DNA of 6,723 nucleotides, from assembly GCA_001795115.1 (NCBI GenBank), contig MGNI01000227.1, positions 1,627 through 8,349 on the forward strand. Direction: 5' to 3'. The DNA is from Chloroflexi bacterium RBG_16_48_8. GTDB lineage: Bacteria > Chloroflexota > Anaerolineae > Anaerolineales > E44-bin32. The notes under the pieces were generated by a model. That model worked only from the letters and a program-made list of their open reading frames with translations, made no database searches and was not told the origin of the DNA. Below, piece by piece: positions 1-6,197 of the stretch (position 1 is the first letter of the stretch; every line of letters starts with the position of its first letter). The position numbers were made by a program, and so were the translations under genes.

Positions 1-53
1 AAGAGGGGATTTGCTTATCCCGATAGAAGATAAGTGAAGGCTGCAGGTCGAAT

Positions 54-3000
54 TCATCCAAGCTGTTGAATTTGATTGAGGGCATCGATAATTTCAACCA
101 GTCGATCCTTCCAGTTTCCATCCTCTGGTCTCGATAACCAGAGACCGCGTTTGCTCAGGCGGACATCCTTTCCCAATTCGGGCAGTTTCTCACGAGGCCA
201 ATTCTCTGGAATTTGTAGAAGAATCTGTCCGTTCTCTGTCGATATGGAGATGAGACTGCTTTTAGCTGCCTTTATTCTGATCTGAAGTTGATAGAGCAGA
301 TTGCGGACTTCGACTGGCAACTCACCGAAACGATCTTCAAGCTCATTTGCAAGCGATTGAATTTCAACCTCTGAACGAAGCATGGACATACGACGATAAA
401 GCTGAAGGCGTAGTTGTCGATCCGGAATATAATCTTCTGGAATTGTGCTTTCCAGAGGGAGATCGATGGTGACGGGGAGAGGCATCTCCGCCTGAGGCAA
501 GTCTTTGGGCATCTCGAATTGACTATTTAATTCGATTTTCTTCCGTCGAACGGCTTCTGCCAGCAGCCTTGTGTAAAGATGGAAGCCGATAGCCGAGATA
601 TGGCCATGTTGGCGAGTGCCGAGGATGTCGCCGGCACCTCTCAATTCGAGATCCCGCATGGCAATGGAGTAGCCGGCTCCAAGTTGTGTGTGTTCAGCGA
701 AAATCTCTAACCTGGTGTAGGCTTCATCCGTGATTTTTACAGTTGGATGTCGAAAGAAATAGGCATATGCCCGCGAAGCCCCACGTCCAACTCGACCTCT
801 CAATTGGTAAAGTTGCGCCAAACCAAATCGGTCTGCTCGATCCACAATAAGCGTATTTGCATTTGGAATATCCAGTCCGGACTCAATAATAGAAGTGCTC
901 AAGAGGACATCAACTTCTCCTTTTGAAAAGGCTTCCATCGCAGAAGCAAGTTTATCCTCAGGCATCTGACCGTGAGCGACAATGACACGTGCCTCAGGTA
1001 CAAGACGCTCTAGTCTTTGATGGATGGTTTCAATGGTCATGACGCGATTGTGTACAAAAAAGACTTGCCCGCCTCGATCCAACTCGCGTAGAACAGCCTG
1101 TCTGATCAAGCGCGGATCGTAAGGCCCAACATGTGTTACAACAGGCAAACGTTCTTCGGGAGGGGTGTTGATCGTTAGGATATCCCTGGCACCCGTGAGA
1201 GCCATATACAGCGTCCTGGGGATGGGTGTAGCTGTCATTGTAAGAACATCTACTTCGGTTCGTTTTTTCTTCAAGTATTCCTTATGGGTCACTCCAAAGC
1301 GCTGTTCTTCATCGATGATCAGCAAACCCAGGTCTTGAAATTGGACGTCCGTCTGCAGCAGACGATGGGTTCCGATCACGATATCAACCTGATTATTCTC
1401 CAGCTTCTGGAGGATGGACGTGCTCTCAGAGCGGCTCCGGAATCGTGACAACATTTCGACTTCGATTGGGAAGGCCGCAAGTCGTTGCTTAAATGTCTGG
1501 AAGTGCTGTTGTGCTAGTACGGTAGTAGGGACGAGGATGGCTACTTGTTTACCATCCATAACGGCTTTAAAAGCAGCTCGAAGGGCGACTTCGGTTTTCC
1601 CGTAACCCACATCCCCACAGATAAGGATGTCCATAGGACGGCTGATTTCCATGGACCGCTTAACCTCTTCGATGGCATGCAATTGATCTTCCGTCTCCAC
1701 ATAGGGGAAGGAGGACTCCAACTCCCTTTGCCAGCCTGTATCAGCAGAGAAGGCATAACCCTTAACTGCGCTTCGATTCGCATAAAGATCAATCAAATCC
1801 TGAGCAACTTCCTCAACCGCTAATTGAGCTTTGGATTTAGCTTTTTCCCATTCCTGTGTGCCTAAACGCGATAACCTGGGAAGGGTTGCATCTGCGCCAA
1901 CATAACGAGTAATTCTATCGGCCTGGTGGATGGGAACATAGACTTGATCGCCATCTGCATACTCGACTAGAAGATATTCCCTTCTCTGGTTATCGAGTGT
2001 GCGTTCCACAAGACCGTTGAAAATGCCTACACCGTAGTCGATATGAACAACGATGTCACCTTTCGTGAGGTCAGCATATTCCGTCTCCGGCGCTTCTGCA
2101 CGAAGGATAGGCCTTCGTCTTGGACGTGGGCGTGCCCATCCGAACAACTCTGCATCCGTGAGTAGATGAACATTACCCAATTGGGGAGTTTGTAAGATCC
2201 ATCCCTCAGAGAGGCTTCCCTGAATGAAGACCAGATCACCCGGGCTAAGTTCGGAACGAAGGGTCTCGCCGACAGAATGGATGGCTTTTTCCTCAGAATA
2301 GAGCTCAGCCAATCTTTTTGCTTGCCGACTGACGACGACGACCGTATCATGCTGCACCATTCGGTTACCGATATATTCCATGATAGGTCGGAGCTGGCCT
2401 CCGAAACGAGGTCCAGGCGAGAATCGTTTGGAAAGTTGAAGTTCTTCCTCCCCTTCCATGGATAGAAATCCAAGATCGAGGGAGGAGTATTTTTCATGTG
2501 CTTCGTTGATTTCCGCTAAGGTGAGGAATGGCAAAGGCATATCAGAAGGGATGAGCTTTGATTGAATCTGGTCAACTCTATACGCTAAAGCCTGCTCTTC
2601 GAAATCAGCGATCACATTTTCAAGATTGAGCCTGTCTTCATATAGAATCAAGCTTTTATGGGGCAGGTAGTCTAGCAGAGAAGAAGGTGTCGGGTTCATC
2701 CACGGCAGGAAAAATTCCAGAATATTTAAGACTTCTTGATTTTCGTATTGCAGAATCCTTTGACGCCACTCTTCCTGAAACAACCCCGGCAATCCTTCAC
2801 GAGCAGGGGTCACCCTAACATGATGGCGAGTGTGTACCGAACGTTGCGAACTCGGGTCGAACTCACGCAAGGAATCAATTTCGTCACCGAAGAGTTCGAT
2901 GCGGAGAGGATAGGTTTCGGAAGGAGGCCAGAGATCGATGATGCCGCCTCTTCTGCTAAATTGCCCCGGTTCTGTCACCAGACTTGTAGGTTGATAGCCT

Positions 3001-3521
3001 GTATCCACGAGCAGCCCAAGCAGCTTTTCCAATTGGATCGTGCCTCCGACCTTGATCCAGCGGGAGTTGCTGATGAACTGCCTGGGAGAAATGGTCCGCG
3101 TCATGACTGCACGAATGGGTGCCAGAATGAGTGAGTGTGTGGTGGGCTTTTCCCTTTGTGGCGCGCCGGGCTGCTGATCAGCGGTTAGAGTAGCAAGTGC
3201 CGAAATTCGCTGTCGAATGGTTCTTGGCCCCCAAGATGCCACCTCATAGAAAAGAGGGCCTTGGACTGGGAAAGGCAAAATATTAAGGTCAGGATTCCAG
3301 GCTTGAACCTCCTCCAATAAAGTGAGCATGCGATCCGTTCGCGAGACCAGATAAAGAACAGGATAGGGATGGTCTTGCGCAAGCGAGGCAGCAAGTGCAG
3401 GTCGAACAGATCTCTGCATCCCCACTGAAAGTGTTTGAAGACTCGCCTGGCTGCACAAATCGCGCAGTTGCATATACTCCGGTTGATCTTGGATGGTGCG
3501 AAGAAGCGATGAGAGGTTCAT
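54..3521 (-). CDS. mfd: Mfd, transcription-repair coupling factor
   Basis: This ATP-driven DNA translocase pushes stalled RNA polymerase off damaged template and recruits UvrA for nucleotide excision repair in the cytoplasm. At 1155 residues it is full length for the family. The N-terminal UvrB-like module (about 1-300) includes the SRRGGIIDLWPP stretch (189-200). A basic linker (464-471) precedes the CarD-like RNA-polymerase-interacting domain (about 484-545, KGDIVVHIDYGVG). The helicase core follows: Walker A GDVGYGKT (636-643), DEEQ box (737-740), TATPIPRT (763-770), SGLDIPNANT (881-890) and motif VI QLRGRVGR (906-913). The translocation (TRG) region is about 935-975, and the C-terminal regulatory domain (about 1015-1155) contains DRQLRLQLYRR. 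All catalytic motifs look intact. The ATG overlaps the pth stop codon as ATGA and has no clear ribosome binding site of its own, so coupling to pth is likely. No convincing terminator is visible in the 53 bases beyond the stop. Confidence 0.98.
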   Translation of the reverse strand: MNLSSLLRTIQDQPEYMQLRDLCSQASLQTLSVGMQRSVRPALAASLAQDHPYPVLYLVSRTDRMLTLLEEVQAWNPDLNILPFPVQGPLFYEVASWGPRTIRQRISALATLTADQQPGAPQREKPTTHSLILAPIRAVMTRTISPRQFISNSRWIKVGGTIQLEKLLGLLVDTGYQPTSLVTEPGQFSRRGGIIDLWPPSETYPLRIELFGDEIDSLREFDPSSQRSVHTRHHVRVTPAREGLPGLFQEEWRQRILQYENQEVLNILEFFLPWMNPTPSSLLDYLPHKSLILYEDRLNLENVIADFEEQALAYRVDQIQSKLIPSDMPLPFLTLAEINEAHEKYSSLDLGFLSMEGEEELQLSKRFSPGPRFGGQLRPIMEYIGNRMVQHDTVVVVSRQAKRLAELYSEEKAIHSVGETLRSELSPGDLVFIQGSLSEGWILQTPQLGNVHLLTDAELFGWARPRPRRRPILRAEAPETEYADLTKGDIVVHIDYGVGIFNGLVERTLDNQRREYLLVEYADGDQVYVPIHQADRITRYVGADATLPRLSRLGTQEWEKAKSKAQLAVEEVAQDLIDLYANRSAVKGYAFSADTGWQRELESSFPYVETEDQLHAIEEVKRSMEISRPMDILICGDVGYGKTEVALRAAFKAVMDGKQVAILVPTTVLAQQHFQTFKQRLAAFPIEVEMLSRFRSRSESTSILQKLENNQVDIVIGTHRLLQTDVQFQDLGLLIIDEEQRFGVTHKEYLKKKRTEVDVLTMTATPIPRTLYMALTGARDILTINTPPEERLPVVTHVGPYDPRLIRQAVLRELDRGGQVFFVHNRVMTIETIHQRLERLVPEARVIVAHGQMPEDKLASAMEAFSKGEVDVLLSTSIIESGLDIPNANTLIVDRADRFGLAQLYQLRGRVGRGASRAYAYFFRHPTVKITDEAYTRLEIFAEHTQLGAGYSIAMRDLELRGAGDILGTRQHGHISAIGFHLYTRLLAEAVRRKKIELNSQFEMPKDLPQAEMPLPVTIDLPLESTIPEDYIPDRQLRLQLYRRMSMLRSEVEIQSLANELEDRFGELPVEVRNLLYQLQIRIKAAKSSLISISTENGQILLQIPENWPREKLPELGKDVRLSKRGLWLSRPEDGNWKDRLVEIIDALNQIQQLG

Positions 3522-4120
3522 TCGTTTTGACTGTTCGTGTTGAAGCGCGTCATCGCAGCTTCGATCCCATCGCGGATATAAACTTCAATACTGTCCATCG
3601 CTTTCTCCAAAATGATATGAACTATATCCATCTCATTCTTTGAAAAGGATTGCAGCACATATGCAGCCGGATCCATTTGCCCTGGGGGACGACCGATCCC
3701 TAAGCGCATCCGTGGAAAGTTTTCTAATCCCAAATACCGAAGAATGGATTGCATACCCCGATGACCACCAGAGCCACCCTGAGGTCTTATTCTGATTGTA
3801 CCCAAGGGTAGATCTAAGTCATCAAAAATGACGAGTAGGTTTTTTAAAGGTATCCGATAATAGCGGAGCAAAGGCGCAACTGCCTTTCCGACATTGTTCA
3901 TAAAGGTTTGTGGTTTTGCAAAGATCACCTTGTGTTCGTCCATTTTTCCATCTGCTACCAGGGCATTCTGCTGACTGCGAGAAAAGGTTAGATCCAACCT
4001 TGTCAGAATTCGGTCAAGAACCATGAAGCCAATATTGTGCCTATCTTCCCTGAATCGACGACCAGGATTGCCAAGTCCTACAATGAGGTAGGGGGATGTC
4101 GCAGTATTTTCTGTCGTCAT
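3518..4120 (-). CDS. pth: Peptidyl-tRNA hydrolase
   Basis: The enzyme cleaves the ester bond of peptidyl-tRNAs that drop off ribosomes and so recycles tRNA; it is normally essential. The 200-residue length is typical. Family landmarks are GLGNPG (15-20, with N18), the catalytic histidine in RHNIGF (H28), PQTFMNNVG (70-78) and FDDLDLPLG (99-107, with D100), then GGSGGHRG (115-122) and RLGIGRP (139-145). Spacings match the E. coli enzyme, except that the position of its Asn114 appears to be Arg121 here. I chose the ATG at 4120 because the protein then begins just before YLIVGLGNPG, an AGAAGG ribosome binding site lies 8 bases upstream, and the codon overlaps the preceding stop as ATGA. An open frame reaching 4258 would add 46 residues unlike the family. 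The stop overlaps the mfd start as ATGA. Confidence 0.97.
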   Translation of the reverse strand: MTTENTATSPYLIVGLGNPGRRFREDRHNIGFMVLDRILTRLDLTFSRSQQNALVADGKMDEHKVIFAKPQTFMNNVGKAVAPLLRYYRIPLKNLLVIFDDLDLPLGTIRIRPQGGSGGHRGMQSILRYLGLENFPRMRLGIGRPPGQMDPAAYVLQSFSKNEMDIVHIILEKAMDSIEVYIRDGIEAAMTRFNTNSQNE

Positions 4121-4299
4121 TTTCGGGACCTTCTCAACCGTTTCCGGCGATCCTTCCAGATGAGGGATTTCATCCGGAGGGAGGCAATCCAATGTTGAAG
4201 GGGGGTTTTCAGTTTCGCATATATCCCAATGAGTAGAAGCAAACCCGCAGCAGTGCATGCCCCAAACACAACCGCCCTATATAACATGAACTCGTTCAT
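4117..4299 (-). CDS. Small single-pass membrane protein, unknown function
   Basis: I do not recognise this 60-residue protein. It begins MNEFMLYRAVVF, has one strongly hydrophobic helix at about residues 8-27 (AVVFGACTAAGLLLLIGIYA), and ends in a very basic tail (KDRRKRLRRSRK). The positive-inside rule would place the tail in the cytoplasm, with a short outside N-terminus. Its TGA overlaps the pth ATG in the ATGA arrangement also found between pth and mfd, which is the main reason to believe it is translated. The ribosome binding site is weak: only A-rich AAAGAAAG directly before the ATG. A second ATG four codons later is an alternative start. Translation may depend on the small frame ending 9 bases upstream. 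A role in pth or mfd function cannot be inferred from the sequence. Confidence 0.6.
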   Translation of the reverse strand: MNEFMLYRAVVFGACTAAGLLLLIGIYAKLKTPLQHWIASLRMKSLIWKDRRKRLRRSRK

Positions 4300-4308
4300 C
4301 TTTCTTTT

Positions 4309-4446
4309 TTATCCCGAATTGCACTGTTGCGATCGCTGTAATAGCCCATGGATTTTAAATGACAGGTCACCCATATGACCATTTTTATGGGCGAAATGAT
4401 CTACTGCCGATATCTTCAGGACCCTGAGAACTTGCTTGTGAACCAT
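4309..4446 (-). CDS. Possible 45-residue small protein or leader peptide
   Basis: This short frame lies between the predicted operon transcript start near 4503 and the small membrane protein gene. It encodes MVHKQVLRVLKIS...QQCNSG, a His/Lys-rich soluble-looking peptide with no membrane segment and no family I recognise. The start was chosen for its strong ribosome binding site, GGAGGG at 4455-4460, 8 bases before the ATG. The frame stays open further upstream to a TTG at 4503, but that codon sits at the predicted transcription start and has no ribosome binding site. The stop is 9 bases from the next ATG, so terminating ribosomes could restart there. It may be a real small gene or a translated leader that sets expression of the operon. 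A chance frame is not excluded. Confidence 0.4.
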   Translation of the reverse strand: MVHKQVLRVLKISAVDHFAHKNGHMGDLSFKIHGLLQRSQQCNSG

Positions 4447-4454
4447 AAGACAAT

Positions 4455-4460
4455 CCCTCC
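4455..4460 (-). promoter_or_regulatory. Ribosome binding site of the 45-residue frame
   Basis: On the minus strand this reads GGAGGG, 8 bases before the ATG at 4446. It is the strongest Shine-Dalgarno match in the operon leader and the main argument that this leader is translated. Confidence 0.5.
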
Positions 4461-4509
4461 ACATCTCTGCCAAAGTCGCAGTCTTTTCAATAAAAGAAGA
4501 CAAAATTTT

Positions 4510-4538
4510 AGTTTAACATGTGCGTATTACACGGTCAA
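4510..4538 (-). promoter_or_regulatory. Sigma-70-type promoter of the pth-mfd operon
   Basis: On the minus strand the -35 box is TTGACC (4533-4538), the spacer is exactly 17 bases, and the -10 box is TAAACT (4510-4515). The -10 is preceded by TGT, giving an extended TGnTAAACT element. Transcription should start near 4503, leaving a leader of about 200 bases before the small membrane protein and covering the 45-residue frame. No other promoter this good is visible upstream of pth on this strand. Confidence 0.75.
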
Positions 4539-4660
4539 CATGCTGAGTGTAAGATGTATTCCAAGAAGTTCTGAATCCAGAGCTCTCAGACTGAGCGTTG
4601 CGGATCCTGGCACTTCTGTTAATGCGAAAAGAAGTTCACCAGAAAGAAGACTACACTTGG
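4539..4660. other. Intergenic spacer between divergent promoters
   Basis: This non-coding stretch separates the two back-to-back promoters. It holds a 9-base direct repeat AAGAAGTTC (4563-4571 and 4629-4637), an inverted copy of its core, ACTTCT (4612-4617), and a small dyad CTCAG-A-CTGAG (4585-4595). These could be operator sites, but they are short enough to arise by chance. I see no gene in it. Confidence 0.4.
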
Positions 4661-4689
4661 TTGACGATTACAGGAACAACCATTAGAAT
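4661..4689 (+). promoter_or_regulatory. Sigma-70-type promoter of the 15-residue-repeat gene
   Basis: The -35 box TTGACG (4661-4666) and -10 box TAGAAT (4684-4689) are separated by exactly 17 bases. Transcription should start near 4695-4697. This rules against the upstream in-frame ATG at 4702 as a start codon, because it would sit almost at the transcript's 5' end. It faces away from the pth-mfd promoter. Confidence 0.75.
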
Positions 4690-4701
4690 TCTGGCATTCC
4701 G

Positions 4702-4743
4702 ATGGGGCAGTTCCCCGGTCTAGGGTGGAAGCCCCATTTTTAT
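4702..4743 (+). terminator. Promoter-proximal terminator-like hairpin (possible attenuator)
   Basis: A 7-bp stem pairs ATGGGGC (4702-4708) with GCCCCAT (4731-4737). It continues after a two-base bulge as TTCC/GGAA, then CC/GG past a one-base bulge, closing on a loop at 4717-4723. A T run (TTTTTAT, 4737-4743) follows directly. The form is that of an intrinsic terminator, but it starts only about 6 bases after the predicted transcription start and lies before the ribosome binding site of the gene. It may limit read-through, cap and stabilise the mRNA, or release a short RNA of about 48 bases. I see no obvious anti-terminator partner and it matches no riboswitch I know. Confidence 0.6.
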
Positions 4744-4749
4744 ACGTCT

Positions 4750-4756
4750 GAGAGGG
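4750..4756 (+). promoter_or_regulatory. Ribosome binding site deciding the start at 4765
   Basis: GAGAGGG lies 8 bases before the ATG at 4765. The alternative in-frame ATG at 4702 has no such site and falls inside the leader hairpin. Confidence 0.75.
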
Positions 4757-4764
4757 ACCTACCC

Positions 4765-5247
4765 ATGGGATCATCCGATGCCACAAAAAATGAGCATTTA
4801 TCCGCTGATATTATCCATCTTGAAGGTGGTAATATAGAACATGTTGAAGCAGAGCATGTTCAGTTGGACCAGGGCGGATCCAGATCTATCATCGCCTCGG
4901 AAGTTGAAATGAACCGAAGCAGCGCTTTCTCAATAGAAGGAGATTCCGTTCGTATGGTTCAATCGGGAGTTTTTGCGGTGAAGGGTGAGCGCGTAGAAAT
5001 GGCAGGAGGAAATGCCCTTTCCTTAATTGGCAACTATGTGGGGATGGATTCTTCACGTGCTGGCGTGATTATAGCAAGTGAGGCCAACTGTAATAATAGT
5101 TCCTCCCTCATTCTGTTGGCGCGGGACGTAAATGGCTCTGTGGAGACAGCCTTGGATACAAGGCAGGCTGCTCTTGTAGGCCTTGTTGCCGGTGTTGCTA
5201 TAGGGATGGTCTTATTTGTTGGTAATTTGCTGTCGCGAAGGCATTGA
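4765..5247 (+). CDS. Tail-anchored 15-residue-repeat (beta-solenoid-like) protein
   Basis: I cannot assign this 160-residue protein to a named family. After a short polar N-terminus, residues 13-117 form seven consecutive repeats of exactly 15 residues, beginning at 13, 28, 43, 58, 73, 88 and 103; an eighth decays after 118. The pattern is roughly x-A-x-x-V-x-[LM]-x-x-[GS]-[GS]-x-x-x-[IVL], as in EAEHVQLDQGGSRSI and IASEVEMNRSSAFSI. Regular hydrophobic positions with small Gly/Ser turns suggest a beta-solenoid or beta-roll with one repeat per coil. Residues about 135-155 (ALVGLVAGVAIGMVLFVGNLL) form a single membrane helix ending in SRRH. With no signal peptide, a tail-anchored protein with the repeats in the cytoplasm is likely. 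The start rests on the GAGAGGG site; it has its own promoter and hairpin leader. rplY follows 66 bases downstream. A polymerising or scaffold role is speculation. Confidence 0.85.
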   Translation: MGSSDATKNEHLSADIIHLEGGNIEHVEAEHVQLDQGGSRSIIASEVEMNRSSAFSIEGDSVRMVQSGVFAVKGERVEMAGGNALSLIGNYVGMDSSRAGVIIASEANCNNSSSLILLARDVNGSVETALDTRQAALVGLVAGVAIGMVLFVGNLLSRRH

Positions 5248-5256
5248 GAAAATAAT
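5227..5256 (+). promoter_or_regulatory. rplY: Weak candidate promoter for rplY
   Basis: TTGCTG (5227-5232) and AATAAT (5251-5256) are separated by 18 bases. The -10 box differs from consensus at one position, but the -35 box matches only in TTG. It overlaps the end of the preceding gene. rplY may instead be read mainly from the promoter at 4661. Confidence 0.25.
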
Positions 5257-5300
5257 GTAACAATCGGAGGGGTTCTTTCCTGCAGGTTCTTGGAACACCC

Positions 5301-5306
5301 GGAGGG
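5301..5306 (+). promoter_or_regulatory. rplY: Ribosome binding site of rplY
   Basis: GGAGGG lies 7 bases before the ATG at 5314 and fixes the start there rather than at the in-frame TTG at 5290. A second purine-rich site, GGAGGGG at 5266-5272, has no well-placed ATG, GTG or TTG. Confidence 0.75.
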
Positions 5307-5313
5307 CAAAAGG

Positions 5314-5973
5314 ATGGAAGAGATACAATTAATAGCAAATAAACGAACGATTGTCGGTAAACAGGTGGACCTCCTTCGGCGGGAGGGTCTGATCCCTGCT
5401 ATTGTTTACGGTGGAGATGAAGATCCAATCCCGGTTGAACTGAACGCGAAGGATGCAACCAAGATCCTCAACCAGACAAGCGCCTCGACCCTTATTTCAT
5501 TGAAGGTTGGGAAAGAGGATCACAAGGTCCTACTGCGCGATATTCAATATGACGTTATTAAGAGAATCCCGATCCATGCCGATTTTCTACGGGTTAATAT
5601 GGATACTGCTATTCGGACAACCGTACCCATTGATTTTGTCGGGGAAGCCCCCGGGGTTAAAGATAAAGGAGGGGTTTTGGTTATTGAAGTAGATGAGCTT
5701 GAAATCGAGGCTCTTCCTGGCGATCTCCCTGATAAAGTTATTGTAGATTTGGAGGTACTTAAGGATATTGATTCAATCATAATCGTTGGTGATATTTTTG
5801 TTGGAAAAGGGGTTAAAGTACTTACAGATAGCAAAGAGTATGTTGCACATATTGTTTATCAGGAGATCGAAAAGATTGAAGAAGAAAAGATTGAAGAAGT
5901 AGTTGCAGCCTCAGTCGAACCTGAACTTGTTGAACGGGCGAGACATGAAGAGTTTGAGGATGAAGGAAGATAG
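5314..5973 (+). CDS. rplY: Large-subunit ribosomal protein bL25 (CTC/TL5 type)
   Basis: bL25 binds 5S rRNA in the central protuberance of the 50S subunit. This 219-residue form is the long CTC/TL5 type rather than the short E. coli type. The N-terminal 5S-binding domain (about 1-92) opens with LIANKRTIVGKQVDLLRREG and includes the family stretch IPAIVYGG (27-34) and HADFLRV (88-94). The C-terminal CTC domain (about 98-185) includes VPIDFVGEAPGVKDKGG (104-120), EVDELEIEALPGDLP (125-139) and the VGD-IFVGKGVKVL segment. Residues 184-219 are an acidic, Glu-rich tail, common in this family. The ATG at 5314 is preferred because of its GGAGGG site and because the family N-terminus begins there. In Bacillus the homologue ctc lies directly before spoVC (pth) and mfd. 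Here it is nearby but on the opposite strand. A clear terminator follows at 6051. Confidence 0.97.
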   Translation: MEEIQLIANKRTIVGKQVDLLRREGLIPAIVYGGDEDPIPVELNAKDATKILNQTSASTLISLKVGKEDHKVLLRDIQYDVIKRIPIHADFLRVNMDTAIRTTVPIDFVGEAPGVKDKGGVLVIEVDELEIEALPGDLPDKVIVDLEVLKDIDSIIIVGDIFVGKGVKVLTDSKEYVAHIVYQEIEKIEEEKIEEVVAASVEPELVERARHEEFEDEGR

Positions 5974-6050
5974 GATATTGACAGACCTTTAATAGGAGAT
6001 TTCCTCCTTCCACTAGATCGGTCATTTACCACAAAATAAACCGAATCCAT

Positions 6051-6084
6051 CAAAGGCACAGTACCAGCGTGCCTTTGTTCTTAT
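6051..6084 (+). terminator. Intrinsic terminator of rplY
   Basis: A perfect 9-bp stem, CAAAGGCAC (6051-6059) with GTGCCTTTG (6069-6077), encloses a 9-base loop and is followed by TTCTTAT. It lies 77 bases after the rplY stop and is the expected end of that transcript. The T tract favours the plus direction only. Confidence 0.75.
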
Positions 6085-6154
6085 TAAAATAGGCTCTACT
6101 GTGTTTACATGATATGAGTCCACTGGAAAAAGCCCTTCAAGATAGAAGTGAGAG

Positions 6155-6196
6155 GCATATGTGGGGTGCGGGCGCAGCCCGCACCCCCACATATGC
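6155..6196. repeat. Long near-perfect inverted repeat (REP-like hairpin)
   Basis: The arms 6155-6173 (GCATATGTGGGGTGCGGGC) and 6177-6196 pair over 19 bp with a single unpaired C (6184) and a three-base centre. The G+C-rich inner part (GTGCGGGC/GCCCGCAC) contrasts with the A+T-richer surroundings. Such sequences are typical of dispersed palindromic repeats between convergent genes. In RNA it would be a very stable hairpin on either strand. Confidence 0.85.
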
Positions 6197-6197
6197 T

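Noticed and set aside
14..34. CTTATC/GATAAG hairpin after mfd as a terminator
   Set aside because: The stem is only 6 bp with a 9-base loop and no T tract follows on the minus strand.
1..37. Possible end of a convergent plus-strand gene
   Set aside because: A 12-codon frame ending at 35-37 is open to the window edge, but so short a piece gives no identifiable protein signal.
36..56. Polylinker-like sequence with PstI and EcoRI sites near the mfd stop
   Set aside because: CTGCAGGTCGA resembles a cloning-vector polylinker, but the match is only 11 bases, the remaining sites are absent, and the mfd frame ends naturally next to it. Coincidence is the simpler reading.
2027..2497. 156-residue frame antisense-frame within mfd
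   Set aside because: It is an out-of-frame reading of an intact, strongly conserved mfd gene, with low-complexity composition and no recognisable motif.
4447..4503. N-terminal extension of the 45-residue frame to a TTG at 4503
   Set aside because: The TTG coincides with the predicted transcription start and has no ribosome binding site, whereas the internal ATG at 4446 has an excellent one.
4702..4743. Fluoride or preQ1 riboswitch in the leader
   Set aside because: The GATGGGG...CCCC start is superficially like some riboswitch motifs, but the conserved downstream pairing elements are missing and the structure is a simple bulged hairpin with a T run.
4702..4764. Earlier ATG start for the 15-residue-repeat protein
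   Set aside because: It lies only about 6 bases from the predicted transcript start and inside the leader hairpin, with no ribosome binding site; the added 21 residues do not fit the repeat.
5978..6006. Promoter starting with consensus TTGACA after rplY
   Set aside because: At 17-base spacing the -10 position reads TTCCTC, and no gene follows on that strand.
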